A DNA stretch of 34,655 bases. Source: an uncultured Prevotellaceae bacterium. GTDB taxonomy: Bacteria > Bacteroidota > Bacteroidia > Bacteroidales > Bacteroidaceae. The position numbers and the translations under genes were made by a program. The notes under the pieces were generated by a model that saw only the letters and a list, made by a program, of their open reading frames with translations, was not told the DNA's origin and did not search any database. This document shows, in pieces, positions 14,604 through 23,729 of the stretch. The DNA lies in the NCBI GenBank assembly GCA_945865175.1, contig CAMBDA010000033.1, forward strand, positions 1-34,655, in the 5' to 3' direction. Within the stretch, counting starts at the first letter, position 1; the number at the start of each line of letters is the position of its first letter.

Positions 14604-15356
14604 TCATAGCGAACGCCGGCGGAATTCTGCACAAACGATGCTTGTGGCAATGGCCACATTCAGACTTTCGGTGGTGACAGCGCCCAACGGGTAGTTGGGG
14701 ATGAAAAGGCGTTCGCTGACAAAGGATTCCACCTCAGGACTGATGCCACGCCCCTCATTGCCCATAATCACAATGCCATGGGGCGAGAGCGGACGCTGAT
14801 AAATATTGTCACCGTCGAGGAAGGTGCCAAAGACTGGCAGGGATGTGTGGGCAAGGATAGAAGGCAGGCTACAGTAGTGCACCTCCACACGTGCCAATGC
14901 GCCCATAGTGGCCTGTGTGGCCTTGGGATTGTAGATGTCGGCCGTGTCGGGGGAGCACACTACATGGCGGATGCCGAACCAGTCGGCAAGCCTTATGATG
15001 GTGCCCAGATTGCCCGGGTCCTGTACACAATCGAGCATGAGGGACAGCTGTCCGTCGAGTGTCTCGGGAGAGAGCGTGCGCTGTGGAATGGGAAAAAGTG
15101 CCACCACCTGCTGCGGCTGACACAGAAGGCTGGTGCGCCGCAGTTCATCAGGGCTTACCACATCGTGCTCCACACTGTCGGCCAACGACTGGTTATCGGC
15201 TATCCACGCTGGTAAGGCCGCCAGATAGACCGGTTTCATCGTGGCACACAATTCACCTACCAGCTTGGGACCTTCGGCCACAAAGAGCTGTTCCTGCAGT
15301 CGGTATTTCCGCTGTTCAAGCGAATGTATTTTCTTGATAATAGCCTTGCTTATCAT
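14604..15356 (-). CDS. SpoU/TrmH-family RNA 2'-O-methyltransferase
   Basis: A 250-residue SPOUT methyltransferase of the RlmB/TrmH type that transfers methyl from SAM to a ribose 2'-OH in rRNA or tRNA. The N-terminal part (about 90 residues, with YRLQEQLFVAEGPKLV) is the substrate-binding L30e-like domain. The three SpoU motifs are LDCVQDPGNLGTIIRLADWFG split by the knot Arg, IVIMGNEGRGIS, and IPNYPLGAVTTESLNVAIA. The normal family motif 3 reads SLNVSVA, close to what is seen. It has its own promoter, divergent from tamL across a perfect palindrome. The exact RNA target cannot be read from the sequence. Confidence 0.9.
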   Translation of the reverse strand: MISKAIIKKIHSLEQRKYRLQEQLFVAEGPKLVGELCATMKPVYLAALPAWIADNQSLADSVEHDVVSPDELRRTSLLCQPQQVVALFPIPQRTLSPETLDGQLSLMLDCVQDPGNLGTIIRLADWFGIRHVVCSPDTADIYNPKATQATMGALARVEVHYCSLPSILAHTSLPVFGTFLDGDNIYQRPLSPHGIVIMGNEGRGISPEVESFVSERLFIPNYPLGAVTTESLNVAIATSIVCAEFRRRSL

Positions 15357-15380
15357 ATAAAATCAGATGTAAAGACAGTG

Positions 15381-15388
15381 CAAATATA
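15381..15388 (-). promoter_or_regulatory. -7 box of the RNA methyltransferase
   Basis: Minus-strand TATATTTG (CAAATATA at 15381-15388). A TTG (CAA at 15411-15413) lies 22 nt upstream, inside the palindrome at 15407-15435, so the site could be blocked by whatever binds the palindrome. Confidence 0.6.
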
Positions 15389-15406
15389 CGACGAATTATC
15401 GAAGAA

Positions 15407-15435
15407 TCCGCAAAAAAATGAATGATTTTTGCGGA
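15407..15435. promoter_or_regulatory. Perfect 10-bp palindrome between divergent promoters
   Basis: TCCGCAAAAA (15407-15416) and TTTTTGCGGA (15426-15435) are perfect inverted arms around 9 nt. It covers the -33 regions of both the RNA methyltransferase and tamL promoters, which is where a dimeric repressor would sit. It could also form a cruciform or RNA hairpin, but it lies upstream of both transcription starts, so an operator is more likely. Confidence 0.55.
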
Positions 15436-15443
15436 AATAGTCT

Positions 15444-15451
15444 TACCTTTG
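15444..15451 (+). promoter_or_regulatory. -7 box of tamL
   Basis: TACCTTTG ends 4 nt before the GTG start codon of tamL. Bacteroidetes transcripts usually begin 5-8 nt after this box, so the mRNA would begin at or inside the start codon. Confidence 0.6.
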
Positions 15452-15455
15452 TACC

Positions 15456-17714
15456 GTGAACAGAAAAAAGATTGCAAGCAAAGCGTGTGTCCTTGCCTTG
15501 ACGGCGGCCCTGGCCACATCGTGTTCAGTGTCCAAGTTCCTTCCCGAAGGAGCCACGCTGCTGGACAAGGTGAGCCTGTATAGCGACAGTGCCTCGTTCA
15601 AAACCACGAACCTGCAGGGCTACATACGCCAGCACCCCAACAACCGGTGGTTCTCGTGTGTGAAGGCGCCGTTGGGCATCTACTGTCTGTCCGGCACCGA
15701 TAGCACCAAGCGCATCAACCGCTTTGTGCGCAAGCTGGGAGAAGCACCGGTCATCTATGACGAACAGACAGCCCTGAAGACACAATACGACCTGCAGGCC
15801 GCCGTGCAGCATCAGGGCTACCTGAACGCTACCGTGCGTACCATCACACTGACCAAAGGCCACAAGACCCATCTGTTCTACGAGATTGATCCCGGCCCAT
15901 GCTACAAGGTGCGCTCGCTCGACTGCCAGATACAGGATGAAGGCATTGCCGCCCTGCTGGACAGCATCGACAGCAAGACCCTGCTCTACCCTGGCATGGA
16001 CTTCAACTTGAACCAGCTGGAGGCTGAACGGTCGCGGCTGAACACCCTCCTGCTCAACAACGGCTACTACAGGTTCCACAAGGATTTCATCCACTTTCAG
16101 GCCGATACCACAGTGGGCAACCGGCAGGTGGACCTGAAAATGGAACTCCGGCCCTATCGCCGGAACAGGCTTTCGCAGCCCCAGCCCCACCAGATTTATC
16201 GCATCGGGGACGTAGACTTCATGCAGGGCGACGACCCTGCCACCCCGCTGTGCATACGTCCCAAGGTGCTGCATGCTGCCAGCGAGATCCACAAGGGAGA
16301 CCTGTACCGGGAAACGAACGTACAGAACACTTACGCGCGGATGATGCGACTGGGAGCTGTGATGAGCACCAACGTGAAGTTTACGCCCGAACCGTACGAC
16401 AGTACCCTGCTCCATGCCAATATCTCGCTGCTCCCCAGCAAGGTCAACTCCATCAGCCTGGAACTGGAAGGAACCAACTCGGCCGGTGACCTGGGGGCTG
16501 CCATCCTGGCATCCTACCAGAACAGGAACATCTTCCGCGGAGCCGAGCTCCTCAGCATCAAGCTGCGAGGGGCATACGAAGCCATCAGGGGACTGAACGG
16601 CTACACCGACCAGGATTATATAGAGTACAGTGCAGAGATGGGTATCACTTTTCCCGACTTCAAGTTCCCCTTTGCCGGTCGTCAGTTCCGCCAGAGGGCA
16701 CAGGCCACCACAGAAGTGAGCCTGATGTACGACTCGCAGGACCGCCCTGAGTTTCACCGCCGCGTGGTGACAGGAGCCCTTCGCTACCGCTGGAACCGCC
16801 TCAACCGCAGCCGCCAGCACAAGGTGGACCTGCTCGACCTCAACTATGTGTTCATGCCCTGGATAAGCGACACCTTCCGCAAGCTGTACCTGGAGGACCC
16901 CGACAGCAAGAACGCCATCCTCCGATACAACTATGAGAACCTCTTCATCATGAAATGGGGCTACACCTTCACCTACCATTCCAGCCCCATGAACGCAGCC
17001 AACAACAACTACGGACTGAATGCCTACACCTTGCGTGCGGGGATAGAGACGGCAGGCAACCTGCTCTATGGCATGAGCAACCTGTTCTCGGCAGGCAAGA
17101 ACAGCCAGAACCAGTATACACTCTTCAACATCGCATACGCCGAATATGTAAAGCTCGACTTTGACCTGGCCAAGAGCTTCAGGATAGACAACCGCAACTC
17201 CTTTGCCCTCCACCTGGGAGCAGGCGTGGCATTCCCATACGGCAACAGCACCATCCTGCCCTATGAAAAGCGCTACTTCAGCGGCGGTGCCAACAGTGTG
17301 AGAGGATGGAGTGTGAGAGAGCTGGGGCCCGGCACCTACAACGGAAGCGACGGCCGCATCGATTTCATCAATCAGACGGGCGACATCAAGCTGGACATGA
17401 ATGCCGAGTACCGTACCCATCTGTTCTGGAAAATACACGGAGCCGTATTTGTGGATGCAGGCAATATATGGACCCTTCGCTCATACGAAGAACAATCTGG
17501 CGGACAGTTTCGCTTCGACACGTTCTGGCGTCAGATAGCAGTGTCTTATGGCCTTGGTCTGAGGCTCAACTTCGACTATTTCATTCTGCGTCTGGACGGA
17601 GGTATGAAAGCAGTTCATCCTGCCTTTACAGATTCGCGCAGGCACTTTCCCATTGTCCATCCCCAGTTCAACCGCGATTTCAGCCTCCACTTTGCTGTGG
17701 GACTTCCATTCTAG
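15456..17714 (+). CDS. tamL: Outer-membrane translocation/assembly protein, TamL type (Omp85 family)
   Basis: A 752-residue Omp85-family protein of the lipoprotein form found in Bacteroidetes. The signal peptide ends in a lipobox (LATSC, C23), so the mature N-terminus is lipidated. POTRA-like repeats occupy roughly residues 40-330, and a 16-strand barrel fills the C-terminal half. The lid-lock motif VRGW in GGANSVRGWSVRELGPG (about residue 615) and the terminal Phe (FAVGLPF) are typical. It works with TamB in inserting outer-membrane proteins or moving lipids; tamB is not in this window. The only start that keeps the signal peptide is the GTG at 15456, directly behind the -7 box, so a leaderless mRNA is likely. 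Confidence 0.88.
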   Translation: MNRKKIASKACVLALTAALATSCSVSKFLPEGATLLDKVSLYSDSASFKTTNLQGYIRQHPNNRWFSCVKAPLGIYCLSGTDSTKRINRFVRKLGEAPVIYDEQTALKTQYDLQAAVQHQGYLNATVRTITLTKGHKTHLFYEIDPGPCYKVRSLDCQIQDEGIAALLDSIDSKTLLYPGMDFNLNQLEAERSRLNTLLLNNGYYRFHKDFIHFQADTTVGNRQVDLKMELRPYRRNRLSQPQPHQIYRIGDVDFMQGDDPATPLCIRPKVLHAASEIHKGDLYRETNVQNTYARMMRLGAVMSTNVKFTPEPYDSTLLHANISLLPSKVNSISLELEGTNSAGDLGAAILASYQNRNIFRGAELLSIKLRGAYEAIRGLNGYTDQDYIEYSAEMGITFPDFKFPFAGRQFRQRAQATTEVSLMYDSQDRPEFHRRVVTGALRYRWNRLNRSRQHKVDLLDLNYVFMPWISDTFRKLYLEDPDSKNAILRYNYENLFIMKWGYTFTYHSSPMNAANNNYGLNAYTLRAGIETAGNLLYGMSNLFSAGKNSQNQYTLFNIAYAEYVKLDFDLAKSFRIDNRNSFALHLGAGVAFPYGNSTILPYEKRYFSGGANSVRGWSVRELGPGTYNGSDGRIDFINQTGDIKLDMNAEYRTHLFWKIHGAVFVDAGNIWTLRSYEEQSGGQFRFDTFWRQIAVSYGLGLRLNFDYFILRLDGGMKAVHPAFTDSRRHFPIVHPQFNRDFSLHFAVGLPF

Positions 17715-17736
17715 ACGAAAAAAATGGAAGCAAAAC

Positions 17737-17767
17737 TTGTCGGATTGGCCACAAAACCGTAACTTTG
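17737..17767 (+). promoter_or_regulatory. Promoter of the WalJ-like gene
   Basis: TTG (17737-17739), exactly 20 nt, TAACTTTG (17760-17767). A strong AAAGGAG lies directly in front of the ATG at 17791. Confidence 0.75.
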
Positions 17768-17790
17768 CAGGAAAAACAAGTCAAAAGGAG

Positions 17791-18597
17791 ATGAAATTCG
17801 TATCATTAGGTTCAGGAAGCAGCGGAAATTGCTATTTCCTCTGTACTGCCCAGACCAGCATCCTCATTGACGCGGGAGTGGGCGCACGAACCATGCGCCG
17901 CTATTTTCGTGATTTGGGCATGCAGATGGGCGGACTGGATGCCGTCTTCATCACGCACGACCATGCCGACCATATCAAGGCTGTGGCCACCTTTGCCAAC
18001 GAATTCAATATACCTCTATATACTACAGAAAAGGTATACCATGGCATCACCCGCAACTATGCCGTGTCGGGGCGCATTGCTCCAGAAAAGATGAGATTCC
18101 TGCAGAAAACCGTTGGCGTTACAGTGGGAGACCTCACAGTGACACCCTTTGAAGTGCCTCACGACAGCACCGACTGTGTGGGCTACAGGGTGGAGCACGG
18201 CGGCATCACGTTCTGCCTCATCACGGATGTAGGTCACGCCACACCCACCATCGAGCAGGAAGTGGCACGTGCAAACTACCTGGTACTGGAAGCCAACCAC
18301 GATGAAGACATGCTCAACATGGGTCCCTACCCTGCCTATCTGAAAGGAAGGATAAAGAGCGACAAGGGGCACCTAAGCAACAAATCGGCGGCTACCCTGC
18401 TGGCCAAGCATGCCACGCCCGCGCTTCACCACGTATGGCTGTGCCACCTCAGCGAGGAGAACAACCATCCGGAGTTGGCCAGAAAGACCGTGGAAAGCAT
18501 CCTGCAAAGCTACGGCATACAGCCAGGAACAGACTTCAAAATTGAGATATTGAAGCGTAAGACACCCTCAGAGGTGTATGAATTGAACGAAAATTAA
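17791..18597 (+). CDS. YycJ/WalJ-type metallo-beta-lactamase-fold hydrolase
   Basis: A 268-residue cytosolic metallo-beta-lactamase-fold protein. It begins FVSLGSGSSGNCYFL, the hallmark of the YycJ/WalJ group, then has the metal motif THDHADH (about residues 52-58), further ligands in PHDSTDC, TDVGHAT and EANHDE, and CHLSEENNHPE near the end. Family members act as DNA 5'-3' exonucleases or in coordination of cell division with wall metabolism; in Gram-positives they accompany the WalKR regulators. Bacteroidales carry it without walKR. The start at 17791 follows a good Shine-Dalgarno and its own promoter; a longer upstream frame runs through tamL and is rejected. Confidence 0.85.
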   Translation: MKFVSLGSGSSGNCYFLCTAQTSILIDAGVGARTMRRYFRDLGMQMGGLDAVFITHDHADHIKAVATFANEFNIPLYTTEKVYHGITRNYAVSGRIAPEKMRFLQKTVGVTVGDLTVTPFEVPHDSTDCVGYRVEHGGITFCLITDVGHATPTIEQEVARANYLVLEANHDEDMLNMGPYPAYLKGRIKSDKGHLSNKSAATLLAKHATPALHHVWLCHLSEENNHPELARKTVESILQSYGIQPGTDFKIEILKRKTPSEVYELNEN

Positions 18598-18615
18598 AAA
18601 AAAAAGGGAAAACAT

Positions 18616-18646
18616 TTGGCCATATCGCAAAAAGTCCATACCTTTG
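18616..18646 (+). promoter_or_regulatory. Promoter of the tRNA-Lys pair
   Basis: TTG (18616-18618), exactly 20 nt, TACCTTTG (18639-18646). Transcription begins near 18653, about 15 nt before the first tRNA. Confidence 0.75.
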
Positions 18647-18667
18647 CACTCGCAAAACAGAAAGCAA

Positions 18668-18740
18668 GCGTCCTTAGCTCAGTTGGTAGAGCAATTGACT
18701 CTTAATCAATGGGTCCAGGGTTCGAGCCCCTGAGGGCGTA
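18668..18740 (+). tRNA. tRNA-Lys (anticodon CTT), copy 1
   Basis: A 73-nt cloverleaf: acceptor GCGTCCT/AGGGCGT, D-arm GCTC-AGTTGGTA-GAGC, anticodon arm ATTGA-CTCTTAA-TCAAT with anticodon CTT, and T-arm CAGGG-TTCGAGC-CCCTG, discriminator A. The CCA end is not encoded. It decodes AAG and is co-transcribed with the identical copy 2. Confidence 0.95.
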
Positions 18741-18760
18741 CAAAAAAGCTTTATGAGGAT

Positions 18761-18833
18761 GCGTCCTTAGCTCAGTTGGTAGAGCAATTGACTCTTAATC
18801 AATGGGTCCAGGGTTCGAGCCCCTGAGGGCGTA
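18761..18833 (+). tRNA. tRNA-Lys (anticodon CTT), copy 2
   Basis: Identical over all 73 nt to copy 1, separated from it by 20 nt of unrelated sequence. CCA is not encoded. It is followed immediately by an intrinsic terminator. Confidence 0.95.
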
Positions 18834-18837
18834 CAGA

Positions 18838-18878
18838 AGAGAAGGGATGGCCCGCAAAGCTATCCCTTCTCTTTTTTC
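18838..18878 (+). terminator. Terminator of the tRNA operon
   Basis: AGAGAAGGGAT (18838-18848) pairs perfectly with ATCCCTTCTCT (18862-18872) and is followed by five more T residues. It ends the tRNA transcript, so aspS needs its own promoter, although no TAnnTTTG is visible in 18879-18960. Confidence 0.85.
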
Positions 18879-18960
18879 GTTCCTGCTGCGCCCAACGCAC
18901 AGCCACAGAACGGAAGAAAGCCAAGAAAAGAAAGTATAAACATAACCGTAAGATACTACT

Positions 18961-20730
18961 ATGTACAGAACCAAAACATGTGGAGAACTGCGCCTGGCTG
19001 ATGCCGGAAGCGAAGTGACACTGGCAGGATGGGTACAGCGTGTGCGCAAAATGGGCGGCATGACATTCGTCGACCTGCGCGACCGCTACGGCATCACCCA
19101 GATTGTCTTCAACGAAGAAAAAGATGCCTCACTGTGTGAACGCGCCAACAAGCTGGGCCGTGAATACGTGATTCAGCTCACAGGCACCGTGTGTGAGAGA
19201 GAGAGCAAGAACAGCCACCTGCCCACAGGCGAGATTGAAATCATCGCCCAGACGCTGGTCGTGCTGAACGAAAGTGTAACACCTCCGTTCACCATCGAGG
19301 ACAACACAGACGGCGGAGACGACATCCGCATGAAATACCGCTATCTGGATCTGCGCCGGCAGGCTGTGCGGAGCAATATCGAACTGCGCCACCGCATGAC
19401 AATGGAGGTACGCCGCTATCTTGACAGCAAAGGATTCCTGGAGATTGAAACTCCCATGCTCATCGGCTCCACTCCCGAAGGTGCACGTGACTTCGTGGTG
19501 CCCAGCCGTATGAATCCCGGACAGTTCTATGCCCTGCCCCAGAGTCCGCAAACCCTGAAGCAGCTGCTGATGGTTGCCGGCATGGACCGCTATTTCCAGA
19601 TTGTAAAGTGCTTCCGCGATGAAGACCTGCGTGCCGACCGTCAGCCGGAGTTCACACAGATCGACTGCGAAATGTCCTTTGTACAGCAGGAAGACATCAT
19701 ACAGCTTTTCGAAGGCATGGCCAAACATCTGTTCCGTACACTCAGAGGTGTGGAACTGGCCGAAGACTTCCCCCGTATGACATGGGCCGATGCCATGCGT
19801 CTGTATGGCTCCGACAAGCCTGACACACGCTTCGGCATGACCTTTGTGGAACTGATGGACACCCTTTGTGGCACAGGCGAATTCAGTGTGTTCAATGAAG
19901 CTGCCTACATCGGAGGTATCTGTGCCACAGGACAGGCTTCCTACACCCGCAAGCAAATAGACCAACTCACCGATTTCGTGAAGCGTCCGCAGATAGGTGC
20001 CAAGGGCCTCGTTTACGCACGCGTACAACCCGACGGAAGCGTAAAGAGCAGCGTGGACAAGTTCTACTCCCCCGAGGTGCTCAACAGCCTCAAGGAGAAG
20101 ATGGGGGCCCAACCCGGCGATCTCATCCTGATCCTCAGCGGAGACGATGCCATGAAGGTACGCAAGCAGTTGTGCGAACTGCGCCTGGAGATGGGCAACC
20201 GCATGGGGCTGCGCGACAAGAACAAGTTTGCGCTTCTGTGGGTTGTGGATTTCCCCATGTTTGAATGGAGCGAGGAGGAAGGACGCCTCATGGCCATGCA
20301 CCATCCCTTCACCCATCCCAAGAGCGAGGACATCCCCCTGCTTGATACCGATCCTGCAGCTGTACGCGCCGATGCATACGATATGGTATGCAATGGTGTG
20401 GAAGTGGGTGGCGGAAGCATCCGAATCCACGACCAGCAGCTTCAGGCAAAGATGTTCGAGATACTGGGCTTCACACCCGAGAAGGCCCAGCAGCAATTCG
20501 GCTTCCTGATGAACGCCTTCAAATACGGAGCACCTCCTCACGGCGGACTGGCCTATGGTCTTGACCGCTGGGTAAGTCTTTTTGCCGGACTCGACAGCAT
20601 CCGCGACTGCATTGCCTTCCCTAAGAACAACAGCGGACGCGATGTGATGCTGGATGCACCCGGCACACTTGACCAAAAGCAACTGGACGAGCTCTGCCTG
20701 CAGATAGCAATTCCAAGCACAGAGAAGTAG
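18961..20730 (+). CDS. aspS: Aspartyl-tRNA synthetase
   Basis: A 589-residue class II synthetase of the bacterial type, the usual length. The N-terminal OB-fold anticodon-binding domain ([23 protein letters not shown]) is followed by motif 2 ([23 protein letters not shown], split here across residues near 220), the GAD insertion in the middle, and motif 3 ([16 protein letters not shown], about 538). It charges tRNA-Asp with aspartate in the cytosol. The C-terminus ends with the short bacterial tail after the D-A-P-G motif. It sits behind two tRNA-Lys genes and ahead of the tat cluster. A large opposite-strand frame under it is a shadow. Confidence 0.97.
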   Translation: MYRTKTCGELRLADAGSEVTLAGWVQRVRKMGGMTFVDLRDRYGITQIVFNEEKDASLCERANKLGREYVIQLTGTVCERESKNSHLPTGEIEIIAQTLVVLNESVTPPFTIEDNTDGGDDIRMKYRYLDLRRQAVRSNIELRHRMTMEVRRYLDSKGFLEIETPMLIGSTPEGARDFVVPSRMNPGQFYALPQSPQTLKQLLMVAGMDRYFQIVKCFRDEDLRADRQPEFTQIDCEMSFVQQEDIIQLFEGMAKHLFRTLRGVELAEDFPRMTWADAMRLYGSDKPDTRFGMTFVELMDTLCGTGEFSVFNEAAYIGGICATGQASYTRKQIDQLTDFVKRPQIGAKGLVYARVQPDGSVKSSVDKFYSPEVLNSLKEKMGAQPGDLILILSGDDAMKVRKQLCELRLEMGNRMGLRDKNKFALLWVVDFPMFEWSEEEGRLMAMHHPFTHPKSEDIPLLDTDPAAVRADAYDMVCNGVEVGGGSIRIHDQQLQAKMFEILGFTPEKAQQQFGFLMNAFKYGAPPHGGLAYGLDRWVSLFAGLDSIRDCIAFPKNNSGRDVMLDAPGTLDQKQLDELCLQIAIPSTEK

Positions 20731-20767
20731 CCAGCGCCAGCTGCTGTAAAGCCTGTACATTAATTAT

Positions 20768-20807
20768 ATATAGGGATGCACTCATAGGGGCATTCCTATA
20801 TTTTTTG
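20768..20807 (+). terminator. Terminator behind aspS
   Basis: ATATAGGGATGC (20768-20779) pairs with GCATTCCTATAT (20790-20801), one mismatch, followed by a T-run (20801-20806). It separates aspS from the tat cluster. Confidence 0.75.
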
Positions 20808-20860
20808 TTAAAAAGACATAAAATAACGAACCTTTTCACGTTTGTTTGAATATATATATA

Positions 20861-20868
20861 TAACTTTA
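20861..20868 (+). promoter_or_regulatory. Probable promoter of the tat/glycoside operon
   Basis: TAACTTTA, one base away from TAnnTTTG, inside an AT-repeat, with TTTG (20841-20844) 16 nt upstream. Spacing and final base are off consensus. It would give an AT-rich leader of about 105 nt before tatA. The region 20808-20979 holds no gene. Confidence 0.45.
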
Positions 20869-20979
20869 GACAAGAAAACAGCAAAAATAGGACGTTATGA
20901 TGCATGATTTGTAAATATCCGGCATCAGAAATCCTTGTTAAACAATATTTTAAAACAAAAACGAAACAAAAAAAAGAAC

Positions 20980-21204
20980 ATGACTGGTCAATTTTTATTT
21001 TTTGGCAATTTAGGAGGTGGGGAAATCATCATCATCGCGCTTGTGATTCTCCTGCTCTTTGGTGGCAAGAAGATTCCCGAACTGATGCGTGGTTTGGGCA
21101 AGGGCGTGAAGAGCTTCAAGGATGGAATGAACGAAATCGAGAAGGAAATCAACGAAGCACCCGCTCCAAAGCAGACCGAAACCAATCCAACAGAAACAAA
21201 ATAA
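20980..21204 (+). CDS. tatA: Sec-independent protein translocase TatA
   Basis: A 74-residue TatA. A short periplasmic start, one membrane helix ([15 protein letters not shown]), the conserved FGGKKIPEL hinge, and an amphipathic helix ([22 protein letters not shown]) are all present. It forms the size-variable pore for folded proteins. The start at 20980 is preferred over an upstream in-frame one because TatA proteins begin just before the membrane helix. TatB is absent, as usual in Bacteroidetes, where TatA serves both roles. The next gene encodes a Tat substrate, 57 nt downstream, and tatC is four genes later. Confidence 0.93.
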   Translation: MTGQFLFFGNLGGGEIIIIALVILLLFGGKKIPELMRGLGKGVKSFKDGMNEIEKEINEAPAPKQTETNPTETK

Positions 21205-21261
21205 GCAAAAGTTTATAAAACTCTAAAATTCATCCTACTAACTCAACAAATTCATAGAATC

Positions 21262-22779
21262 ATGGACAAAATGTCAAGAAGATCGTTCCTCAAAGCAGGA
21301 ACAGCAGCTACTGCTGCACTGGCCATGACACCCAGCGAAGTGCTGGCTGCCCAGGCAAGTAAGAAGAAAGCCAAGACCCCTACCAAGCTGAAACTGCTGG
21401 GCGTAGGTGTGGGTGGCCGTGGTCATGCCGACATCAATGGATGCTGCAAGAAGAGCGACACAGAGCTCTATGATGATGTAGAATTCATCGGACTGGCTGA
21501 TGTAGACTGGAAGTATGCCAAGGGCGTACTCGATGAGTACAAGAAGCTCTACCCCAACATCAAGCTCTATCACGACTACAAGACCATGTATGCCGAACTG
21601 CTGGAACAGGCCGACGGCGTGGTTATCGGTACAGCCGACCACACGCATGCCATCATTGCCGCTGAAGCGCTGATTGCTGGCAAGCATGTATATTGCGAGA
21701 AGCCCCTCACCCGTACGGTATACGAATCCCGTCTGCTCACCAAGCTGGCCGCCAAGGCTGGTGTGGCCACACAGATGGGTAACCAGGGTGCCAGCGGCGA
21801 AGGTGTGAACCTGGCCTGCGAATGGCTGTGGAACGGCGAAATCGGCGAAGTAACCCGCGTAGACGCTTTCACCGACCGTCCTATCTGGCCCCAGGGTCTG
21901 GAACATCCTGCCGAAGTTCACAAGATTCCCGACACCCTCAACTGGGATGCCTTCATCGGTCCGGCTCCCAAGCGCGACTACAACTCCGTCTATCACCCCT
22001 GGAACTTCCGCGGATGGTGGGACTTCGGTACAGGTGCGCTGGGTGACATGGCCTGCCACATCCTGCATCCCGTATTCAAGGCCCTCGACCTGGGTTATCC
22101 CATCAAGATTCAGGGTAGCTCCACCCCGCTGATGGCCGAGAGCTGTCCCAATGCACAGATGGTGAAGTATACCTTCCCCGCACGTCCCAACCGTCCCCGT
22201 GTGGCCATGCCCGAGGTAGAAGTGACATGGTACGATGGCGGTCTGATTCCTCCCCGTCCCGAACAGTTGCCCGCCGGCAAGAGCCTGAACATCAGCGGTG
22301 GTGGTGCCATCTTCTACGGTACCAAGGACGTGATGATTGTAGGTTGCTACGGCGAATCCCCCTACCTGCTGAGCGGCCGCAAGCCCAATGCTCCCAAGGT
22401 ATGCCGCCGCGTGACCGTATCTCACCAGCGCGACTGGGTGCGTGCTTGTCTGGAAGATCCCGCAACACGCGTAAAGACCAGTTCTGACTTCAGCGAAGCA
22501 GGTCCGTTCAACGAAATGGTTGCCATGGGTGTGTGCGCCATCCGTCTGCAGGGTCTCAACCAGATTCTGGACTGGGACGGTGAGAACATGAAGTTCACCA
22601 ATATTCCCGAGGGTGCCAAGGTGAATGCCATGATCAAGGACGGCTTCTCTATCCACGACGGACACCCCACATTCAACAAGACTTTCACAGACCCCGTAGA
22701 CGCTCGCAAGTTTGCCGCAGAGCTGGTTAAGCCCGTTTACCAGAACGGCTATGTGCTGCCCGAGCTTCCCACCGACTAA
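21262..22779 (+). CDS. Tat-exported Gfo/Idh/MocA-family oxidoreductase
   Basis: A 505-residue NAD(P)-dependent sugar oxidoreductase with a canonical twin-arginine signal (SRRSFLKAG, R6-R7) followed by a hydrophobic core and Ala-rich cleavage region. The Rossmann part has LGVGVGGRGHADI near residue 46, TADHTHAIIAAEAL, and the YCEKPLT motif near 146 with the conserved Lys. The C-terminal domain is the beta-sheet substrate domain. Proteins of this type oxidise the 3-OH of glycosides to 3-keto sugars, with tightly bound cofactor, which explains export in folded form by Tat. It lies directly between tatA and a DUF1080 gene. Substrate unknown. Confidence 0.88.
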   Translation: MDKMSRRSFLKAGTAATAALAMTPSEVLAAQASKKKAKTPTKLKLLGVGVGGRGHADINGCCKKSDTELYDDVEFIGLADVDWKYAKGVLDEYKKLYPNIKLYHDYKTMYAELLEQADGVVIGTADHTHAIIAAEALIAGKHVYCEKPLTRTVYESRLLTKLAAKAGVATQMGNQGASGEGVNLACEWLWNGEIGEVTRVDAFTDRPIWPQGLEHPAEVHKIPDTLNWDAFIGPAPKRDYNSVYHPWNFRGWWDFGTGALGDMACHILHPVFKALDLGYPIKIQGSSTPLMAESCPNAQMVKYTFPARPNRPRVAMPEVEVTWYDGGLIPPRPEQLPAGKSLNISGGGAIFYGTKDVMIVGCYGESPYLLSGRKPNAPKVCRRVTVSHQRDWVRACLEDPATRVKTSSDFSEAGPFNEMVAMGVCAIRLQGLNQILDWDGENMKFTNIPEGAKVNAMIKDGFSIHDGHPTFNKTFTDPVDARKFAAELVKPVYQNGYVLPELPTD

Positions 22780-22832
22780 AGACAAACGTCTGTGTAACAC
22801 AAGGAAATCATTTTAATTTGTCATTTTCAAAC

Positions 22833-23702
22833 ATGAAAATAAAATCAATTCTAGCTGCCACCGCCATGGTGGCAGCTATTAATTCCCAAGCACAGGGAAT
22901 CCAGTACTTCATCGCACAGAATCCCGAAATCGACCTGAGCGAACTGACCGTTGACAAGGACGGCTATTATGAATTGTTCAATGGAAAGGACCTGAAGGGC
23001 TGGAGAGGCTATGGCAAGGACCATGTGCCCAGCAAGTGGAACGTCAAGGACGGTGCCCTTCACTTCAACGGACAGGGCGAAGGCGAAGGTGGCGACATCA
23101 TCTTCACCCACCAGTTCCAGAACTTCATCTTCGAATTGGAATGGAAGATTAGCGAAGGCGGCAATTCCGGCATCTTCTATCTGGCCAAGGAAACGGCTAC
23201 GCTGGAACCTGCCAAGACCGAGACAAAGGAGTTTAAGGACGGTCCCGTATCGGCTGTAGTCACTGTGAACAAGGATGCCAAGCTCAACTACCAGCCCATC
23301 TACATCTCCTGTCCCGAGTGCCAGGTGCTCGACAACGAGCGTCATCCCGATGCCAAACTAGGTGCCACACTGGGTATCCGTCAGTCCACCTCACTCTACG
23401 ACATGATTGTGGCCAAGCCTCAGAATGCAAAGCCTGCCGGCGAATGGAACAAGGTGAAGATTACCGTGAAGAACGGCAAGGTAACCCACTACCAGAACGG
23501 TGTGAAGGTGCTCAGCTACCAGCTGTGGGGCCAGGAATGGATCGACCTGCTGCAGAGCAGCAAGTTCAGTGAGAAGAACTGGCCCTTGGCATTCCAGCTG
23601 CTCAAGAACTGTGGCGGTGACGACAAGAAGGGCTATTTCGGCTTCCAGGATCACGGCGATGAAGTATGGTATCGTAATATCCGTGTGAAAGTTATCAAGT
23701 AA
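22833..23702 (+). CDS. DUF1080 protein (3-keto-glycoside hydrolase/lyase type)
   Basis: A 289-residue secreted protein with a Sec signal (MKIKSILAATAMVAAINSQA) and a concanavalin-like DUF1080 domain: YELFNGKDLKGWRG, WNVKDGALHF, DIIFTHQFQNFIFELEWKIS, EGGNSGIFYLA, GEWNKVKITVKNGKVTHYQNG and FGFQDHGDEVWYRNI. DUF1080 members cleave 3-keto glycosides made by Gfo/Idh/MocA enzymes; a related pathway is known from the BT2156-BT2160 locus of B. thetaiotaomicron (from memory). I choose the ATG at 22833 for the signal peptide; a TTG five codons earlier is less likely. It lies between the oxidoreductase and two isomerase-like genes. Confidence 0.87.
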   Translation: MKIKSILAATAMVAAINSQAQGIQYFIAQNPEIDLSELTVDKDGYYELFNGKDLKGWRGYGKDHVPSKWNVKDGALHFNGQGEGEGGDIIFTHQFQNFIFELEWKISEGGNSGIFYLAKETATLEPAKTETKEFKDGPVSAVVTVNKDAKLNYQPIYISCPECQVLDNERHPDAKLGATLGIRQSTSLYDMIVAKPQNAKPAGEWNKVKITVKNGKVTHYQNGVKVLSYQLWGQEWIDLLQSSKFSEKNWPLAFQLLKNCGGDDKKGYFGFQDHGDEVWYRNIRVKVIK

Positions 23703-23729
23703 CATTTACCATTTAGCTTTAACAAAAAA

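Noticed and set aside
15525..17438. Very long open frame (637 aa) on the minus strand opposite tamL
   Set aside because: It is the antisense of a clear Omp85 gene; composition (Val/His/Gly/Gln rich) and lack of any domain show a shadow of codon bias.
18668..18833. tRNA-Lys pair as an integration site
   Set aside because: Neither tRNA end is repeated nearby and no integrase is present; both copies are intact and followed by a normal terminator.
19129..20760. Long minus-strand frame opposite aspS
   Set aside because: Antisense shadow of aspartyl-tRNA synthetase; no motif.
21274..22800. Long minus-strand frame opposite the Gfo/Idh/MocA gene
   Set aside because: Antisense shadow; the plus strand has a full Tat signal and Rossmann motifs.
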